Positions 33,379 through 44,736 of a stretch of DNA of 64,000 nt are shown piece by piece; the first letter of the stretch is position 1, and each line of letters opens with the position of its first letter. The notes under the pieces are model-generated. The model was not told the DNA's origin. It did not search any database and saw only the letters and a program-made list of their open reading frames with translations. Source of the DNA: Sordaria brevicollis (taxonomy: Eukaryota; Ascomycota; Sordariomycetes; Sordariales; Sordariaceae); NCBI GenBank assembly GCA_033439795.1, contig JAUTDP010000007.1, forward strand, positions 2,790,001 through 2,854,000, given 5' to 3'. A program made the position numbers and the translations under genes.

Positions 33379-34716
33379 GGTGGTCAGTCCCCGCCTGAAT
33401 GTGAGACTCATGTTTGCGACTGGTTTTCGGCTGATTGTATATATAGCTGTAGGAGACTTTAGACGTTGCTTATTCCTCAATAGGTATCAGGTTTTTTGGG
33501 GGGGGGGTTATATTGCGTGCTGAATTCAGGCAGTTTGCGGCCATCTTGACTGTGACTCTGCGACTGTGTGGGAAACATGTCCCGTACGCAACCAATCAAC
33601 CATCTCGCTCCCTCACTATTGGCTGGAACTCACCTCTTCGTTCTAGATGCTGACGGCTAATGGTCAATGACTTGCGTAACACCGAGAGTTCTTCGGGAAT
33701 ACGTACGACAGGTTTATCGAGACGAGCAGGACAACTGCTGAAACGAATTGTTAGTGCACAGGAGAGTTCTTGCTACGGTAGCTCCCACGGAAGCCAAGGA
33801 ATCGTCTTGGCAGCAATAGGAAGGTGGAGGATCGTGAAATGCGGAGTTGCCGGCTGCCGGTTCGCACAAGGATCTCGGCCCCGAGCACAGAGGACATTGA
33901 TTGTTGCAGTCAATGATGTTTATCACTGGTGTTCCTAAACCAATATGCCGAGTGGAACTGTAAGGGCGGGAAGTGGGGACCGCTATTGTAAAGTGTGGGG
34001 AAGGTTAAATCGGTGGTTTAGCGGAGATGCCCAGAATGCCCTGCTGGCAGTCCCACGCGACATCCCCAAGCGCATCCTAGCACCTCCATGGGATTTCTCC
34101 AGCAAAGGAAGAAACGTCCATTCTGTCATCCCTTTGAGACCTCTCAAGTTGCAAACCGGCAGTCCATTCCTCCGCTGCTTTCGACTTCTCCTCACCTCTC
34201 ATTCCAAGGTCGCACCTTTCAGAGCCTTTTGCGCGCTCGCACTCACCCCGCCACCACACACTGCACCAGCCCTCACTGGATTCCCTCCATCCAGTTCGGT
34301 CAGACGGTCTGCAACCGGGCTGGTGACAAAGCGGAACAGCTCAAAACAATTGGGCGGTGGGTTAAGAGTATGACGTGAACTTTAAAAGACAGTTTTTATA
34401 TTACAATACTCCCGCTCATTTGCGACCACTTGAGGTCACCCGGCCGCTTCCTCTTCGTCTCCTCCTGGATCTCCCGATCTCCTGCCGCCTTTACCTGCAA
34501 CAAAAGAAAGACACCTGCACACCCAACAACTTACCCAGATTGACACTCACCTCTTCATTCCCGACCTGCGTCTTAATTGGTTCCGAGAACGATCAAGACC
34601 TCGAGGTGTCGACGTCTAGGAGCCAAACTGTCTTCCGCAGCTTATCACACTTATTCATTCTATGATCGCGAAACGACCACAGCTATTTAACGGATTCAAG
34701 GCCTGCAGACGAGACA
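33379..34716. other. Divergent promoter region, FAHD1-like and orphan 34717 genes
   Basis: About 1.3 kb without a recognisable gene. It has a T/G homopolymer tract (33492-33507, ending in ten G). Scattered short frames appear to be chance. Confidence 0.5.
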
Positions 34717-35463
34717 ATGGAGAGCATTCAACTGGCCCAGATGTTGGCCGATCTTAGCGATCTTAATGCGGCTGTATGTCCTCTGTCCTTTCTCCACACA
34801 GGAACTTAACGTCCCAAGTTCCCCTGTCAGCATTGCGCGCATGGAACTCCTTTAGGATCCGCTCATGTTGGATCATTATACACTGACACTATCGCCACAG
34901 CAAGAATCACAGGCGGCCCTTGCGGTCGTCAACGCCAACAAGAGCGCGAGCCAGCCTGCTGCGGAATCTTCCCATCATCAGTCCCTGAAGTCATCGATCG
35001 AACAACCTCCCATCCGTCCTAACCAACTCCAACACCAACGTGTCGCTTCCGCGACCTCCCTACTCTCCAGGGCAGCCTCACCCGCCCGATATGACAAATA
35101 TGGCCGTCCTCTTGCGACACCCCCCATGACACGTACGAACTCGAACCATGGGTCCATCCCCGGTACACCACGGAGAGATTCCGATGTCAGTTTTCATGTC
35201 CGATGTGTAGTAATGCCGAAGGACTGTGGACTAATGCGTTTACGTAACTATAGCCTGAAGACGACATTGATCGAGCGCATTCCCTGATGGCACTATACGA
35301 GATTCGTACGAAGCTGAAGCAACAAGACACCACAAGCATTGACAAGCTCAGAGACAAGATAGCCGCATTACAATCCCGCTACCAGACGGAGAAGAAGGAT
35401 GGCGCAGATGCCAAAATGAGCCGTTTTATCTATCCCAAGACCCAATCACCGCCATCTTCGTGA
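34717..35463 (+). CDS. Small unknown protein with C-terminal coiled-coil-like region
   Basis: Three exons, 34717-34773, 34901-35185 and 35254-35463, each junction in phase 0, giving 183 aa. Introns are 127 and 68 nt with canonical GT-AG ends and branch-like ctgac and ctaat. I do not recognise the family. The first ~35 residues (MESIQLAQMLADLSDLNAA, then QESQAALAVV) look helical; residues 36-115 are Ser/Pro/Gln-rich and likely disordered; the last ~65 (RAHSLMALYEIRTKLKQQD, DKLRDKIAALQSRYQ) form a predicted helix/coiled coil. Frame continuity over three exons and normal codon use argue that it is real. Confidence 0.7.
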
Positions 35464-36510
35464 ACCGACATCATGCAGCAAAGTTTCTTTCCATGTTTTT
35501 GTTTGATTTCCGTTAAAGATCGTTGCATTCCTCATGACCCATATACAGTCACGATGGCAATCCAGGAGTACAAGCTCAGATGGTTTTGCTAGGGTATGGC
35601 TTTTGTTTTTCGTCATGTTGACCTGCTCATAGAGACTCACTGTCATCTGTGGACGTGCCTTGTACACTTGTCTTTATTTGCATTTGGTGTTTGGACAGGG
35701 TGGTTTGTGATCGGGTATGGAAACGGCGATGTATGCTCCGGAGACACTGTTTGGCGTTCTAAAAGCACTGGAGGATGTCGGTCCTTTGGAATGTATCGAC
35801 TTTATAGACTGAGCATTGAGTTATGATTACGCCTCGAACTTTATCTAGTCTAACAGCACATGGTCTTTTGCCTGTAGATCAACTATTCATGAGCTTTTTC
35901 TGCGTGTCGCCAAGATATAATAGTCAGATATCACGTTGACGGTCCGCTCAAACTCAAAACCCTCCATCTCCTTGCCATAGAAGTCGTCCTTCCGGGTTTA
36001 GGTAGGCCATCTTAACACAACAGCTGTTGATGTCATGATGAAATATGAACATGGACCGTGACTGGAGAGTTTGATAACTGTCTACAATTAACCGTATGTA
36101 ATACAGCCCTTTTGAATTGGCCATATGATATATCGCTCACAGCACGTCAAATCAATACCGTAAAGCAGAGGCTCTTTAAGCACACGATCATAGGTGGTCG
36201 GCCTGTGGTTTCCAGAAGAATGCAGCTTCTACTGTCCACTTATGCTCAAGTTCAACGTCGCAACCCCTGACCCCTGGACGGCCCCTTGCAAGTGTCTTCC
36301 GCGTGTGGCTCCACAATTAGTTAGAGAAGACCCACCATAAAACGTCGCGCCCGACGACATCATCTTCTGTTGACTTACCCCGAACGTCTCCGAAACCTGG
36401 TGCAACAATCTCGACATCCATACCGTCTCTTGCCCCTCGCCATTTCGACTTGACCAACGTACGATCTCAAACGAATATTGCAGCAGTAACCTCGAAGTAT
36501 CGAATCAACA
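35464..36510. other. Intergenic region, orphan 34717 to PWI/SR gene
   Basis: About 1 kb: 3' untranslated region on the left, promoter on the right. No gene is seen. Confidence 0.45.
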
Positions 36511-38431
36511 ATGGCGACCGGAGTGGACGCCAAGCTCCTGAAGAGCACCAAATTCCCTCCCGAATTCAATCAGAAGGTGGACATGCAAAAGGTCAATATT
36601 CAGGTCATGAAGAAGTAGGCACCCCCACTTGCTGTCAAGTTGACGAGTCCTAAACATCGCGGCACGCTGGTGGCTCAAGGTCAGGACGGAATACAACAGA
36701 GCCATTGCTAACACGTCGCGTCTCTGGTTAGATGGATCGCCAGCAAGGTCACCGAGATTCTAGCCAACGAAGACGATGTCGTTATCGAGCTTGTGTTTAA
36801 CCTGCTCGAGAGTGGCCGTTATGTACGTCGCTGATACTACCTACACACACCGAGTCCTTTGCGGCAACTCGATACTAACTACAAGATGATGGCAGCCCGA
36901 CATCAAGTCCATGCAAATCCAACTCACAGGCTTCCTCGACAAAGATACACCGACCTTCTGCAAGGACCTCTGGAAGCTTCTGCTCAGTGCGCAGACTAGC
37001 CCTCAAGGCGTTCCCAAGGAACTGCTGGAGGCCAAGAAGATGGAACTAATCCAGGAGAAGGTACGCGCCTGCATATCCCTTTCGCTTTCCTGGCAGTAGG
37101 AGGGCGTGGGCTAACAGTGTTGACAGCTCGAAGCGGATAAGGCCGCAGAGGAGGCACGACAGAAGCGTCAAGAATTCGAACGTCGACCTGAAAGGGGTCG
37201 TGGCGGGCGAGGAGGGGGTATGGGTGGTGGCCGCGGCGACTCCTGGCGTGGCGGACGCCGTGACGACCGGGACCCGCGAGGAAACATAGGCCGAGGCGGT
37301 GGTGGTCGATCTCGCTCGCCGCCACGCTTCCGTGATCAGAGAAACCGCGGGCCGCCAAGAGGAGGACTTCGAGATTCATACGTTCCCGGAGGAAGCCCAA
37401 CATTCCGACGCGGTGGGGGACGACGAGATGACAGAAGACGGCGATCTCGGACTAGGTCGCCTTCTGTGCGGTCGAGGTCCCGCTCTCGCTCGCGTACACC
37501 AAGCGTTGACGGAAACCGGCGGTCTATTTCTCGGTCCCCTAGCCCTCCTCCGAGGCGTGGACGGATGAGGTCACGCTCTCGCTCTCGCTCTCCGATCCCT
37601 TATAGGGGACCTCATAAGCGTGGCAGGTCACCATCGCCACGGCGCGGGCCCAGATACCGTGGCCGCTCCCGATCACGGACTCGCTCGGTTTCATCCGATC
37701 GTGACTCTCGCTCCCCCAAACGCCGCCGTTACTCCACTTCCCCCAGTCGCAGCCGTAGCCGCACTCGGAGTCGCACCCCAAGTCGGAGCCGGAGCATCAC
37801 TCGAAGCCTCAGTAGAAGCCTGAGCCGAAGTCTCAGCCGCAGCCGCAGCCGAAGCCGGACCCGGAGTCGGAGCTTATCGAGGACTCGAAGCAAGCGCTAT
37901 AGTCGGTCCGTGTCGTCTACTGGGTCTTCACGCCTCTCCCGATCGCGAAGCCGCACCCCAGTTAAGCGAACTCGTCGTGATAGCCGCAGCATCTCCTCTG
38001 ATCGCCGTTCTTCTAGACGTCGATCACGCAGTAAAAGTGGAACTCGCAGCATTAGCCCTCGCCGCCCACGGAGCCCTCGCAGGCGCTCTCGTAGAAGGGA
38101 CGACCGAGACAGCAGCTTAGATGCCACGCCCAGACCTGGCAGCAGAAGCCGCAGAGCCTCTTCTGCAAGATCAAAATCTCCTACCCATGACAGATCGGCT
38201 GATGATTCCGGCGCTCAAGACAGAACCCGCTCTCCCCATGACACCACATCAGCTGCTGAGGCTGACCAGGTACGTCAGACCACCTAGATGGAGCTTTATG
38301 CTAGGGGTGGCTGGCACTGACTGACGTCCCAGAACGTCAAAGCTTCTTACGAACAGCGTCAGAAAGAGCTAAAGGAGAAAATCAAGCAGATGAGGTCCTC
38401 TAGAAGCGCACAAGGGGAATCACGAGGCTAA
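36511..38431 (+). CDS. PWI-domain SR-rich splicing factor, SRRM1 (SRm160)-like
   Basis: Five exons, 36511-36614, 36732-36822, 36896-37060, 37127-38269 and 38333-38431, give 533 aa. The first three exons build the PWI domain (about residues 10-110): KFPPEFNQKVDMQKVNIQVM, then KKWIASKVTEIL and GRYPDIKSMQIQLTGFL, followed by a KELLEAKKMELIQEKL helix. Exon 4 is one long low-complexity exon: a Gly/Arg (RGG) block, then dense RS/SR dipeptides over roughly residues 195-430. The final exon encodes a Lys-rich helix (YEQRQKELKEKIKQM). PWI proteins bind nucleic acid and act with the spliceosome and in 3'-end formation; RS tracts are phosphorylated and mediate contacts. Five exons in a short gene is on the high side for this window. 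Confidence 0.88.
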
Positions 38432-39155
38432 CCAGTCGTTTTGAAGATTTGAAGGCAACTTCTGAGCACCACTGATCTGTCAGTGCATACACATACGCAT
38501 CATTTGAACCTCTGTTTTGGTGGGTCGTATCAAGCAGCTGGGGAGTTGTGAGGCCCTTTCCTTTCAAAGTTCCCTCGTTGATGGCTTCAAGCGTCTGAAA
38601 TCATTTCATCTAGTCTTCAGATTCGCAAAAACGCACATACCGTGTATGGCGTGAGCATCGGTATAACACAGATAGAAGAATACTATCATCGCGCATATTT
38701 CCCTCGGTATATGTGGTCCCTGTCCAATGCTTGATCATAGTTGAGTTCACTATGTCAGGTTATGAGGTTTCATATAATTATATGTTTGATGCGTTCAAAC
38801 TAATAAATCTCTCAGTTTTCAGAACATTCTGAGGACAGGTCTCGCTGACGAACTTCCAAAATATAATGCGGTGCGGCGCCTGACTATGCATTCACTCGTC
38901 TTCCATCAGTCAAGTCCGCTACTTGTGGTAAACTTGCTAGTACAGTAACAGCTTCTTATCGAACATTTATAGGTACTCTTCCTGTATACATGGCTATAAG
39001 AAGCGAACCAGACCTTTGTTTCGAGCAGTTTTGTTTGATCTGTATGCTACACGGAAGGAATGCTGGCCATATTCATGGATTCCGTCTAGAGATGTTATTC
39101 ACTGGGATGTTCACTGATAAGCTCTTCGTATCCACAAAATTTTCAACGATCCGAA
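38432..39155. other. 3' region of the PWI/SR gene up to tRNA-Ile
   Basis: About 720 bp, AT-rich with polyadenylation-like sequence. No gene seen. Confidence 0.45.
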
Positions 39156-39253
39156 GCCCGATTAGCTCAGCTGGTTAGAGCGTCGTACTAATATCTTCTC
39201 CACGAGATATCAAGTCCATGCGAAGGTCAACAGTTCAATCCTGTTATTGGGCA
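39156..39253 (+). tRNA. tRNA-Ile (anticodon AAT) with a 24-nt intron
   Basis: Acceptor GCCCGAT pairs with ATTGGGC (one G-T). The D arm reads TTAGCTCAGCTGGTTAGAGC. Anticodon stem TCGTA (39183-39187) pairs with TGCGA (39219-39223); the loop is CTAATA plus A, with AAT at 39190-39192. The intron, 39194-39217, sits one base after the anticodon, the canonical position. T arm is AACAG-TTCAATC-CTGTT, discriminator A. T-runs downstream (39255 on) serve as terminators. Confidence 0.95.
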
Positions 39254-39603
39254 TTTCTTTTTCCTCTTTTTTTTTTCTTTTTTGTTCACTCGCGGCTGTC
39301 AAGTTCTTTCTTCCTCGATGTTTCTTTTCTTCTCCTTCTTCTCTTCTTGTTCGACAGCGATAATCTGGACCTTCATTCATCCCAAGTGTGCAAAATTAGA
39401 AAGGGTTTCATTCAAATTCATTTTTTGTGGTATTTATCGCTGTTAGCGCAGAGTGAAAAGAAAGGTTTCTTCAACTAAAACATTTTGTCTAAAGGGACGT
39501 AGCAGGTCTCGTGTCCTAGAGTCAATCAACATTTGCTTCAAGGTTCTCCTCCCAAATATAAGCTGTTCAGCACCACACCACTCCTCGTCCTTGCAGTCTA
39601 TTA

Positions 39604-39625
39604 CCCCCCCCCCCCCCCCCCCCCC
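39604..39625 (+). repeat. Homopolymer run of 22 C followed by GGGG
   Basis: Directly visible run, 3' of the tRNA-Ile and ~80 bp downstream of the stop codon of the 39709 gene on the other strand (where it reads as poly-G). Length is likely polymorphic and sequence accuracy is doubtful. Confidence 0.9.
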
Positions 39626-39708
39626 GGGGCCCTTTCGGGCCTTTCTTTGGTCTTCAAACCGCATTGAACGATTGATATCATGGTAGATAGATACTTCATT
39701 CGTTCACT

Positions 39709-41268
39709 CTACGGTAGTTCTACAGGATCAGGAGCAAACACCACACTCGACAACTCTTGCGGTTGTCCTTCATTGATAGCCGGCCCAGACCAGATATTGT
39801 TATTTCGTTGCTGTTGTTCCCAGGCATAATTGCAGGTATGATGACCTCCGCCACCAGCACTTTGTTGCTGTTGTTGTGGATGCTGGTGCTGTATCCTCAC
39901 CCCTTCCATCTGGTTACCTCTATAGTTAGGGTTGTTGTTGTTGGTGTGGCGGTGGTGTTGGTGGTAATGGTGATGATGACACTGGTAGTTATGGTTATGG
40001 CTGTGCGTGGTATGTTGATGGTGATTATAGATGAGAGTATTCGTGTTTCTAGTTGTAGTGGTGGCGGGCAATTCTCCTGGTTCACGGAAACCAGGCAGCT
40101 CTGCTGACTTTGCTGGTGTTGAAGTCGATGATGATGGTTTTTGGTCATGGCTAAGCCCGAAGCCAGGGCTAGGGCCGAAGCCATAGTCACTGTACATTAA
40201 CCCCAACCCCATTGTGTCAAAGACCGTTGCTGATGATGAAGATGATGGCTTGTGTGTAGCATGCGGAGGTCTAGTGGGTGGGTTGGTTGAGGTAGGCTGG
40301 GTTATTGCGCCTGGAAGCTCTTTGAAGGCTGGATCCGGATCGGTAGAGGCATTCCATAAGGTAGTGCTTGACAACACCGATATCGATGAAGGAGATGGGC
40401 GAAGCACGGGCTGCTGCTTTGCTTCTGGACCTGGGTATGGTGGTGGTAATACAAAGTTGTAGTCCCTGGACGACCCAAGTTCGGGCCTGGGGTGAATATG
40501 TGTCTCTTGTCGTGGCTGAGGTTGTTGCTGATATAGGTTTGTACCTGCTCGACCAAGAGGACTTTGGGTTCCACCCCCTATCATCTCATTAAGAAGTCCC
40601 ATATTGTTCCAGACCGTTTTTGGGGCATGCCGTTCGCCGCCACCGTGATGACTAGTTGTTGCTTGTACATCTTGCCCTAATCCTCCTGCCCCCCTGACGA
40701 TAGCCGGAGCAATAAGCACCAACTGCCTCATGAAGTTCAACTCGTTAACCACTGCACCATGCTCCTTCGCTACAAGCTGTTGTTGGCAGAGGCTATTCAG
40801 GTTGCGGGCTTCGGTACTTAATCGTCCCCAGCGGCTTTTGAAACAGATCTGGATCTGACTGCCGCTGCCAACCTGACCGAGACCGTCGTTACCATTACCC
40901 GTAGGGTATTGATGTGACTGTATGTGTGGTGGCTCAGGAAACCCAGAAGAAGAGCTGGATCTAGGCCGCGTCGTCGTCGTCATCGCCATTTTCTCCAGTA
41001 ACTGACATATTTGAGAGATTGCGGCTCTTGCACTCTCAATGACGTGGGTGGTACGCCGGAAGATGGCTTGGTTAGCTCTGAGTATAGGCAGATTCTCATT
41101 GCAAAGCTTGATGAGGTCTTCGAGGTCGGCGACACAGGTTCGTGTTTGCTCGAGACTGGGACGGACTGCCGGCATGGAAGTTATGGAGGCATGGTCGAGA
41201 GGGATGTTGAAGAGGAGAGCTTTGTGTGAGGGTGTGATGACGGTGGGTATTTCCGTTACTTCTTCCAT
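39709..41268 (-). CDS. Orphan protein rich in Asn, His, Gln and Ser
   Basis: One frame of 519 aa from ATG 41268 (MEEVTEIPTVITPSHKALLF); the frame is open further upstream but without another ATG. Residues 1-110 and ~140-240 look folded and helical (LEQTRTCVADLEDLIKLCNE, TTHVIESARAAISQICQLL, TEARNLNSLCQQQLVAKEH). This resembles the helical N-terminal regions found in some fungal signalling or STAND-type proteins, but the match is too weak to name. The C-terminal half is low-complexity: Pro/Ser segments, then a striking Asn/His-rich run (HHHYHQHHRHTNNNNPN) and poly-Gln. Such tracts bind metals or promote aggregation in other proteins; here that is speculation. Confidence 0.65.
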   Translation of the reverse strand: MEEVTEIPTVITPSHKALLFNIPLDHASITSMPAVRPSLEQTRTCVADLEDLIKLCNENLPILRANQAIFRRTTHVIESARAAISQICQLLEKMAMTTTTRPRSSSSSGFPEPPHIQSHQYPTGNGNDGLGQVGSGSQIQICFKSRWGRLSTEARNLNSLCQQQLVAKEHGAVVNELNFMRQLVLIAPAIVRGAGGLGQDVQATTSHHGGGERHAPKTVWNNMGLLNEMIGGGTQSPLGRAGTNLYQQQPQPRQETHIHPRPELGSSRDYNFVLPPPYPGPEAKQQPVLRPSPSSISVLSSTTLWNASTDPDPAFKELPGAITQPTSTNPPTRPPHATHKPSSSSSATVFDTMGLGLMYSDYGFGPSPGFGLSHDQKPSSSTSTPAKSAELPGFREPGELPATTTTRNTNTLIYNHHQHTTHSHNHNYQCHHHHYHQHHRHTNNNNPNYRGNQMEGVRIQHQHPQQQQQSAGGGGHHTCNYAWEQQQRNNNIWSGPAINEGQPQELSSVVFAPDPVELP

Positions 41269-42460
41269 ATCCTTGGCGTAAAAGAATAAAAAACTTCGAC
41301 AATATGTGAGACTGCTTGGACTGGAAGCAACGAGGGTGACACTCTGCAACGGGGGGTGGTCATCGACTACATTAGAGCTAGGCAGCAAAGAGTGATGCTT
41401 GACAGAACAAAACCGAAAAGGCGGGGAACAGTTTGGAAGGATGGTAAACCAAGTTGGCTCAGCTAAAAGTCGGAACCCCTAGCTGAATGCTCCCAGGCAC
41501 TTTTTTTTGGCCATCATGATGGAGGGTAACAGCCAGCAGATATTGGATGCAATGTATCCCCTCAACTTTGCGTTCTGGTTAGGCCATGACTGAGTGGCCA
41601 TCCCCAAGTTCTTAGAAGTAACCGGAGAGCCAGATCCAACTCACTTGGGTCTTTTTTTTGAAGTCAAAAGGCTCCAAGTGTGAAGATGGGTGGCAGCACA
41701 AAAAATAACAAGGCAGTCCTGAGAGCCCATATGTGATTAGATAGTAGTCCAAAACCCTTGATAAAAAAAAAGCCTTGAGAAAAAAAAACTAGGCACGGGG
41801 TACCGAAACGGGCGAGCAGCGCGAAGAAACGCACCTTTCGCAACCAGGGACATCCTCAGGAAAGTTCACGGTAGGAAGCTGATGTTCTGTTGTGTGACAG
41901 TATGGCCAAATCTGGAACTCGCTGTTTGAACGCCACAACCGACATCCATGGTTGCCTTTATCCATGTGTTTGGGGTCTCACCCTTCTAACGGTTCAGCCC
42001 ATCTGCAAGTATGCGGACATATAGTGTTTACATGGGATAGGGGTACAGTGCCAAGCAAATAGTTCACACATGCGAGGAGAGCCTTGTCCGCTCGTCACAT
42101 GCGATGAGGTAGTAGAGAGTTTTGGATGGAGGAAGGGCGGAGGTTGGGGTATTTTCTTGTTAGTCTGACTGTCACCAAATGTTCCCGTAATAATAATCGT
42201 GGAAGTCAATGGCAACCCGGATCCGGCGCAGCCTGGGAGCTAACCATCAACTGTTGCTGTAGAGTTGTATTGGCTATCGATATAGCCCCCTCTGCCAGGT
42301 TGGACACTCCGCATTCCTCGCTGTCCAAGCAGTTGTAGTGATGGCTATGTTAGATATTTGGTATCTCGTGCGTGTGTTCAATACCTTTACGAAGTTACCA
42401 CAGCATGGGCCCACTGCAGAGTTCCGTCGGTTAATGCCTGACAAACATCACTGAGGCGCT
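41269..42460. other. Intergenic region between orphan 39709 and the 42461 membrane-protein gene
   Basis: About 1.2 kb. It contains several A/T homopolymers (41500-41508, 41649-41657, 41763-41788) and no recognisable gene. It should hold the promoter of the 39709 gene and the 3' untranslated region of the 42461 gene. Confidence 0.45.
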
Positions 42461-44013
42461 CTACCCAACCACAGGTGGAACAACCAATGTGCCACTTCCC
42501 AACCGCCTTCCGTCCTTATCCGTATTCTTTACTAGACCAGCAGCACATACTATATCCCTGCGATAGCTACGGTCCGCACCGGCCACTTTCTCATGTCCAG
42601 CAACATGCAAGAAGGACCAGTCACTTGGCTGGGAAAATAGCACATAGCCAAATTTGGCGCACTCGGAAATGACTTCCCGCAGATGGCTTTCCTGTTGGAA
42701 CCTGGCTGGATCCGAGTCTTCGACAAAGTACAGCAGGAATCGATTCAGCGCTTGCGCCAGACCGGCAGCCTGGGGAGCGAGCGTCGCGTCTGATGGGGTC
42801 AGAGCTGTCCGCTGACTGCGCTGAGGGTGTAGCAAGAATGCGGAGAGCACTCGCCACCAGTGGAGGGCCAAGGTGGAAGCTATTTGAACACTGGTTAGTA
42901 ATACTTTCGAGACAGTGATTGATAAACGACGATTGGGACATATGAAGAAAACAAACCTTGAAAATCCACCTGTCTTCTGAGCCCGAGCTGTTCATCCGGG
43001 GGAAGGGACTGTAGGAACGACGCAACGGATGTGGGAAGCATGGAAAGATGACTCCGGGCACTGGGATCAATGCTTGTAAAGATCACCGTGGATAAGACGT
43101 GCTGAAGAGCGAGCTGCCTTGTATTCGGGTCCAAGGCAAGTGAGACAACAGTTTCGGCTGAGGGGCCCTGAGAGCCAGCGTGGCCCAAACCTAGCTGAGA
43201 GAGGGCGGCAAGCAGGCTTTGGCGATTCACGCGTGTCGGGTCCAATGAGTGGAAGTGATAGTGGTTCTCGACGTGTTGCTGGATGAGATGGTGTCTGTCT
43301 CGAAGCTCGGCAGCGAGCTCTTGGTCCGGAAGTGAATCAAGAAGAAAGTGTTTCAACTCGGGCAGGCCACTATCATCTTGACTCTTTGAACCTGATCCGA
43401 CCTGTGGGTAAGATGCCGCTTTGGAAGGTGCCATGGCAACTTCAGTAATCTCGCCATGATTCCCGTGTCTTTGCCTTCGCCTTGAGAAAAAGCAGAAGGC
43501 GGCCGCGATGCCGAGAAGAAGACCAGCGATGAGACAGCCGATAGCTATGCCAGCCGCTGCACCGGAGCTCACTCCACCCCGTCCTTTGGGTGGCACTGGA
43601 AACCTTGTAGGTTGGCAAGATTCTGTGCTGGTCCCATTGACAATAGTGGGAATGCAGGTGGTTGTGATTGAAAAGCTGGAGCTTGATTCTGATTGCGTTG
43701 TTGGTATCGGTGTCGGTGTCAACGGACTGCCCAGTGAGGATGTTGATCCCGTGGACATGGCGCTTGTGCTTGGCAATGCCACCAAGACGGTTCCCGGTGA
43801 GTTCACGTTTATTGACTCCGGAAGGTCAGGTGGGCGTTCTCCTTCAAAGGACACCAATGTTGCGGTCACGACCTGTTGAGTTGTTTGGGAGCCAGTAAAT
43901 ATAGAAAGAGGTGATGCCTGGGGGTCGTATCCATATACCGCTGTGTAAGGGATCGTTGATGTCTTATCCACGCCAGTGATGGTAGCAATCGCCTGCGTGG
44001 TAAGCTGCGCCAT
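42461..44013 (-). CDS. Single-pass membrane protein of unknown function
   Basis: Two exons, 44013-42957 and 42879-42461, 491 aa. The 77-nt intron has a textbook TACTAAC branch. No cleavable signal peptide is evident. Residues 1-145 are Ser/Thr/Pro-rich with an NGTS glycosylation site and two Cys, typical of an exposed, O-glycosylated stalk. A transmembrane helix covers about 151-176 (GAAAGIAIGCLIAGLLLGIA), followed by SRRRQR as a stop-transfer, so the C-terminal ~310 residues should be cytosolic. That region looks folded (LPELKHFLLDSLPDQELAAE; ASTLALHWWRVLSAFLL) with no domain I can name. The layout resembles fungal surface sensors. It is divergent from the Hsp70-like gene, with 723 bp between start codons. 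Confidence 0.78.
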
Positions 44014-44736
44014 AGTGAAAAATGCACAGCACCCACAAGAACTTCAAGAAAGGCCTGCTTCTCTTCAACGAACAAAGACCGGGCGGAGGAGCCCTTTCAA
44101 TAAAATAAAATGAAAAATGATCAGGAAGATGAACTACCCAGAGCCTCGTTAGCCGGTGAGAACTCTACATACTGTGTGATATGCCTGCATATGATCCGCT
44201 GCATTTCAGCTGGACGCCACAAAAAAAGACTGATAATTGGATCGTGCCACAGCTTCTTCTTTGCCCAAAAAGGAAACATGGCAAGATGTCGACCTATACC
44301 TTCATGAACGACCAATCGCAGATTTTCCCACCAACAGTTGGTGGCCTTGTATTATCGGATACGTGCACGGCAGGAATCCTGGACGGACACTCCCATCCGC
44401 CGGTACCTTGATGAAACGAGGGTAAACCACTTTGAGCTGCCCAACCTTCCACTTTTCTTACTGCCGCCGCGGAGACATACAAGGTTAGGCCCCTTCTCGT
44501 CCTTTGTCATCTTAAGCCTCGCCTCCGTGATGCAGGCAGTCCTGTACGTTTATGGTTTCCTTCAATACTCCCATATCGGTGGCGAGCTTGGTGATAGCTC
44601 GGGTTGTCTTGGACACTTCGGACTCGACGGCTTGATGTTACCCAAGCTCAAGTAAAAAGCATACCTCCTCTCAACGGCGGTCATCAGTACAGTTTGTTTT
44701 CAAGTAACCCAAACGTTTCACAATACCGACTTCAAG
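44014..44736. other. Divergent promoter region, 42461 membrane protein and Hsp70-like gene
   Basis: A bidirectional upstream region of 723 bp. No further gene is recognised and I found no clear heat-shock element array. Confidence 0.5.
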
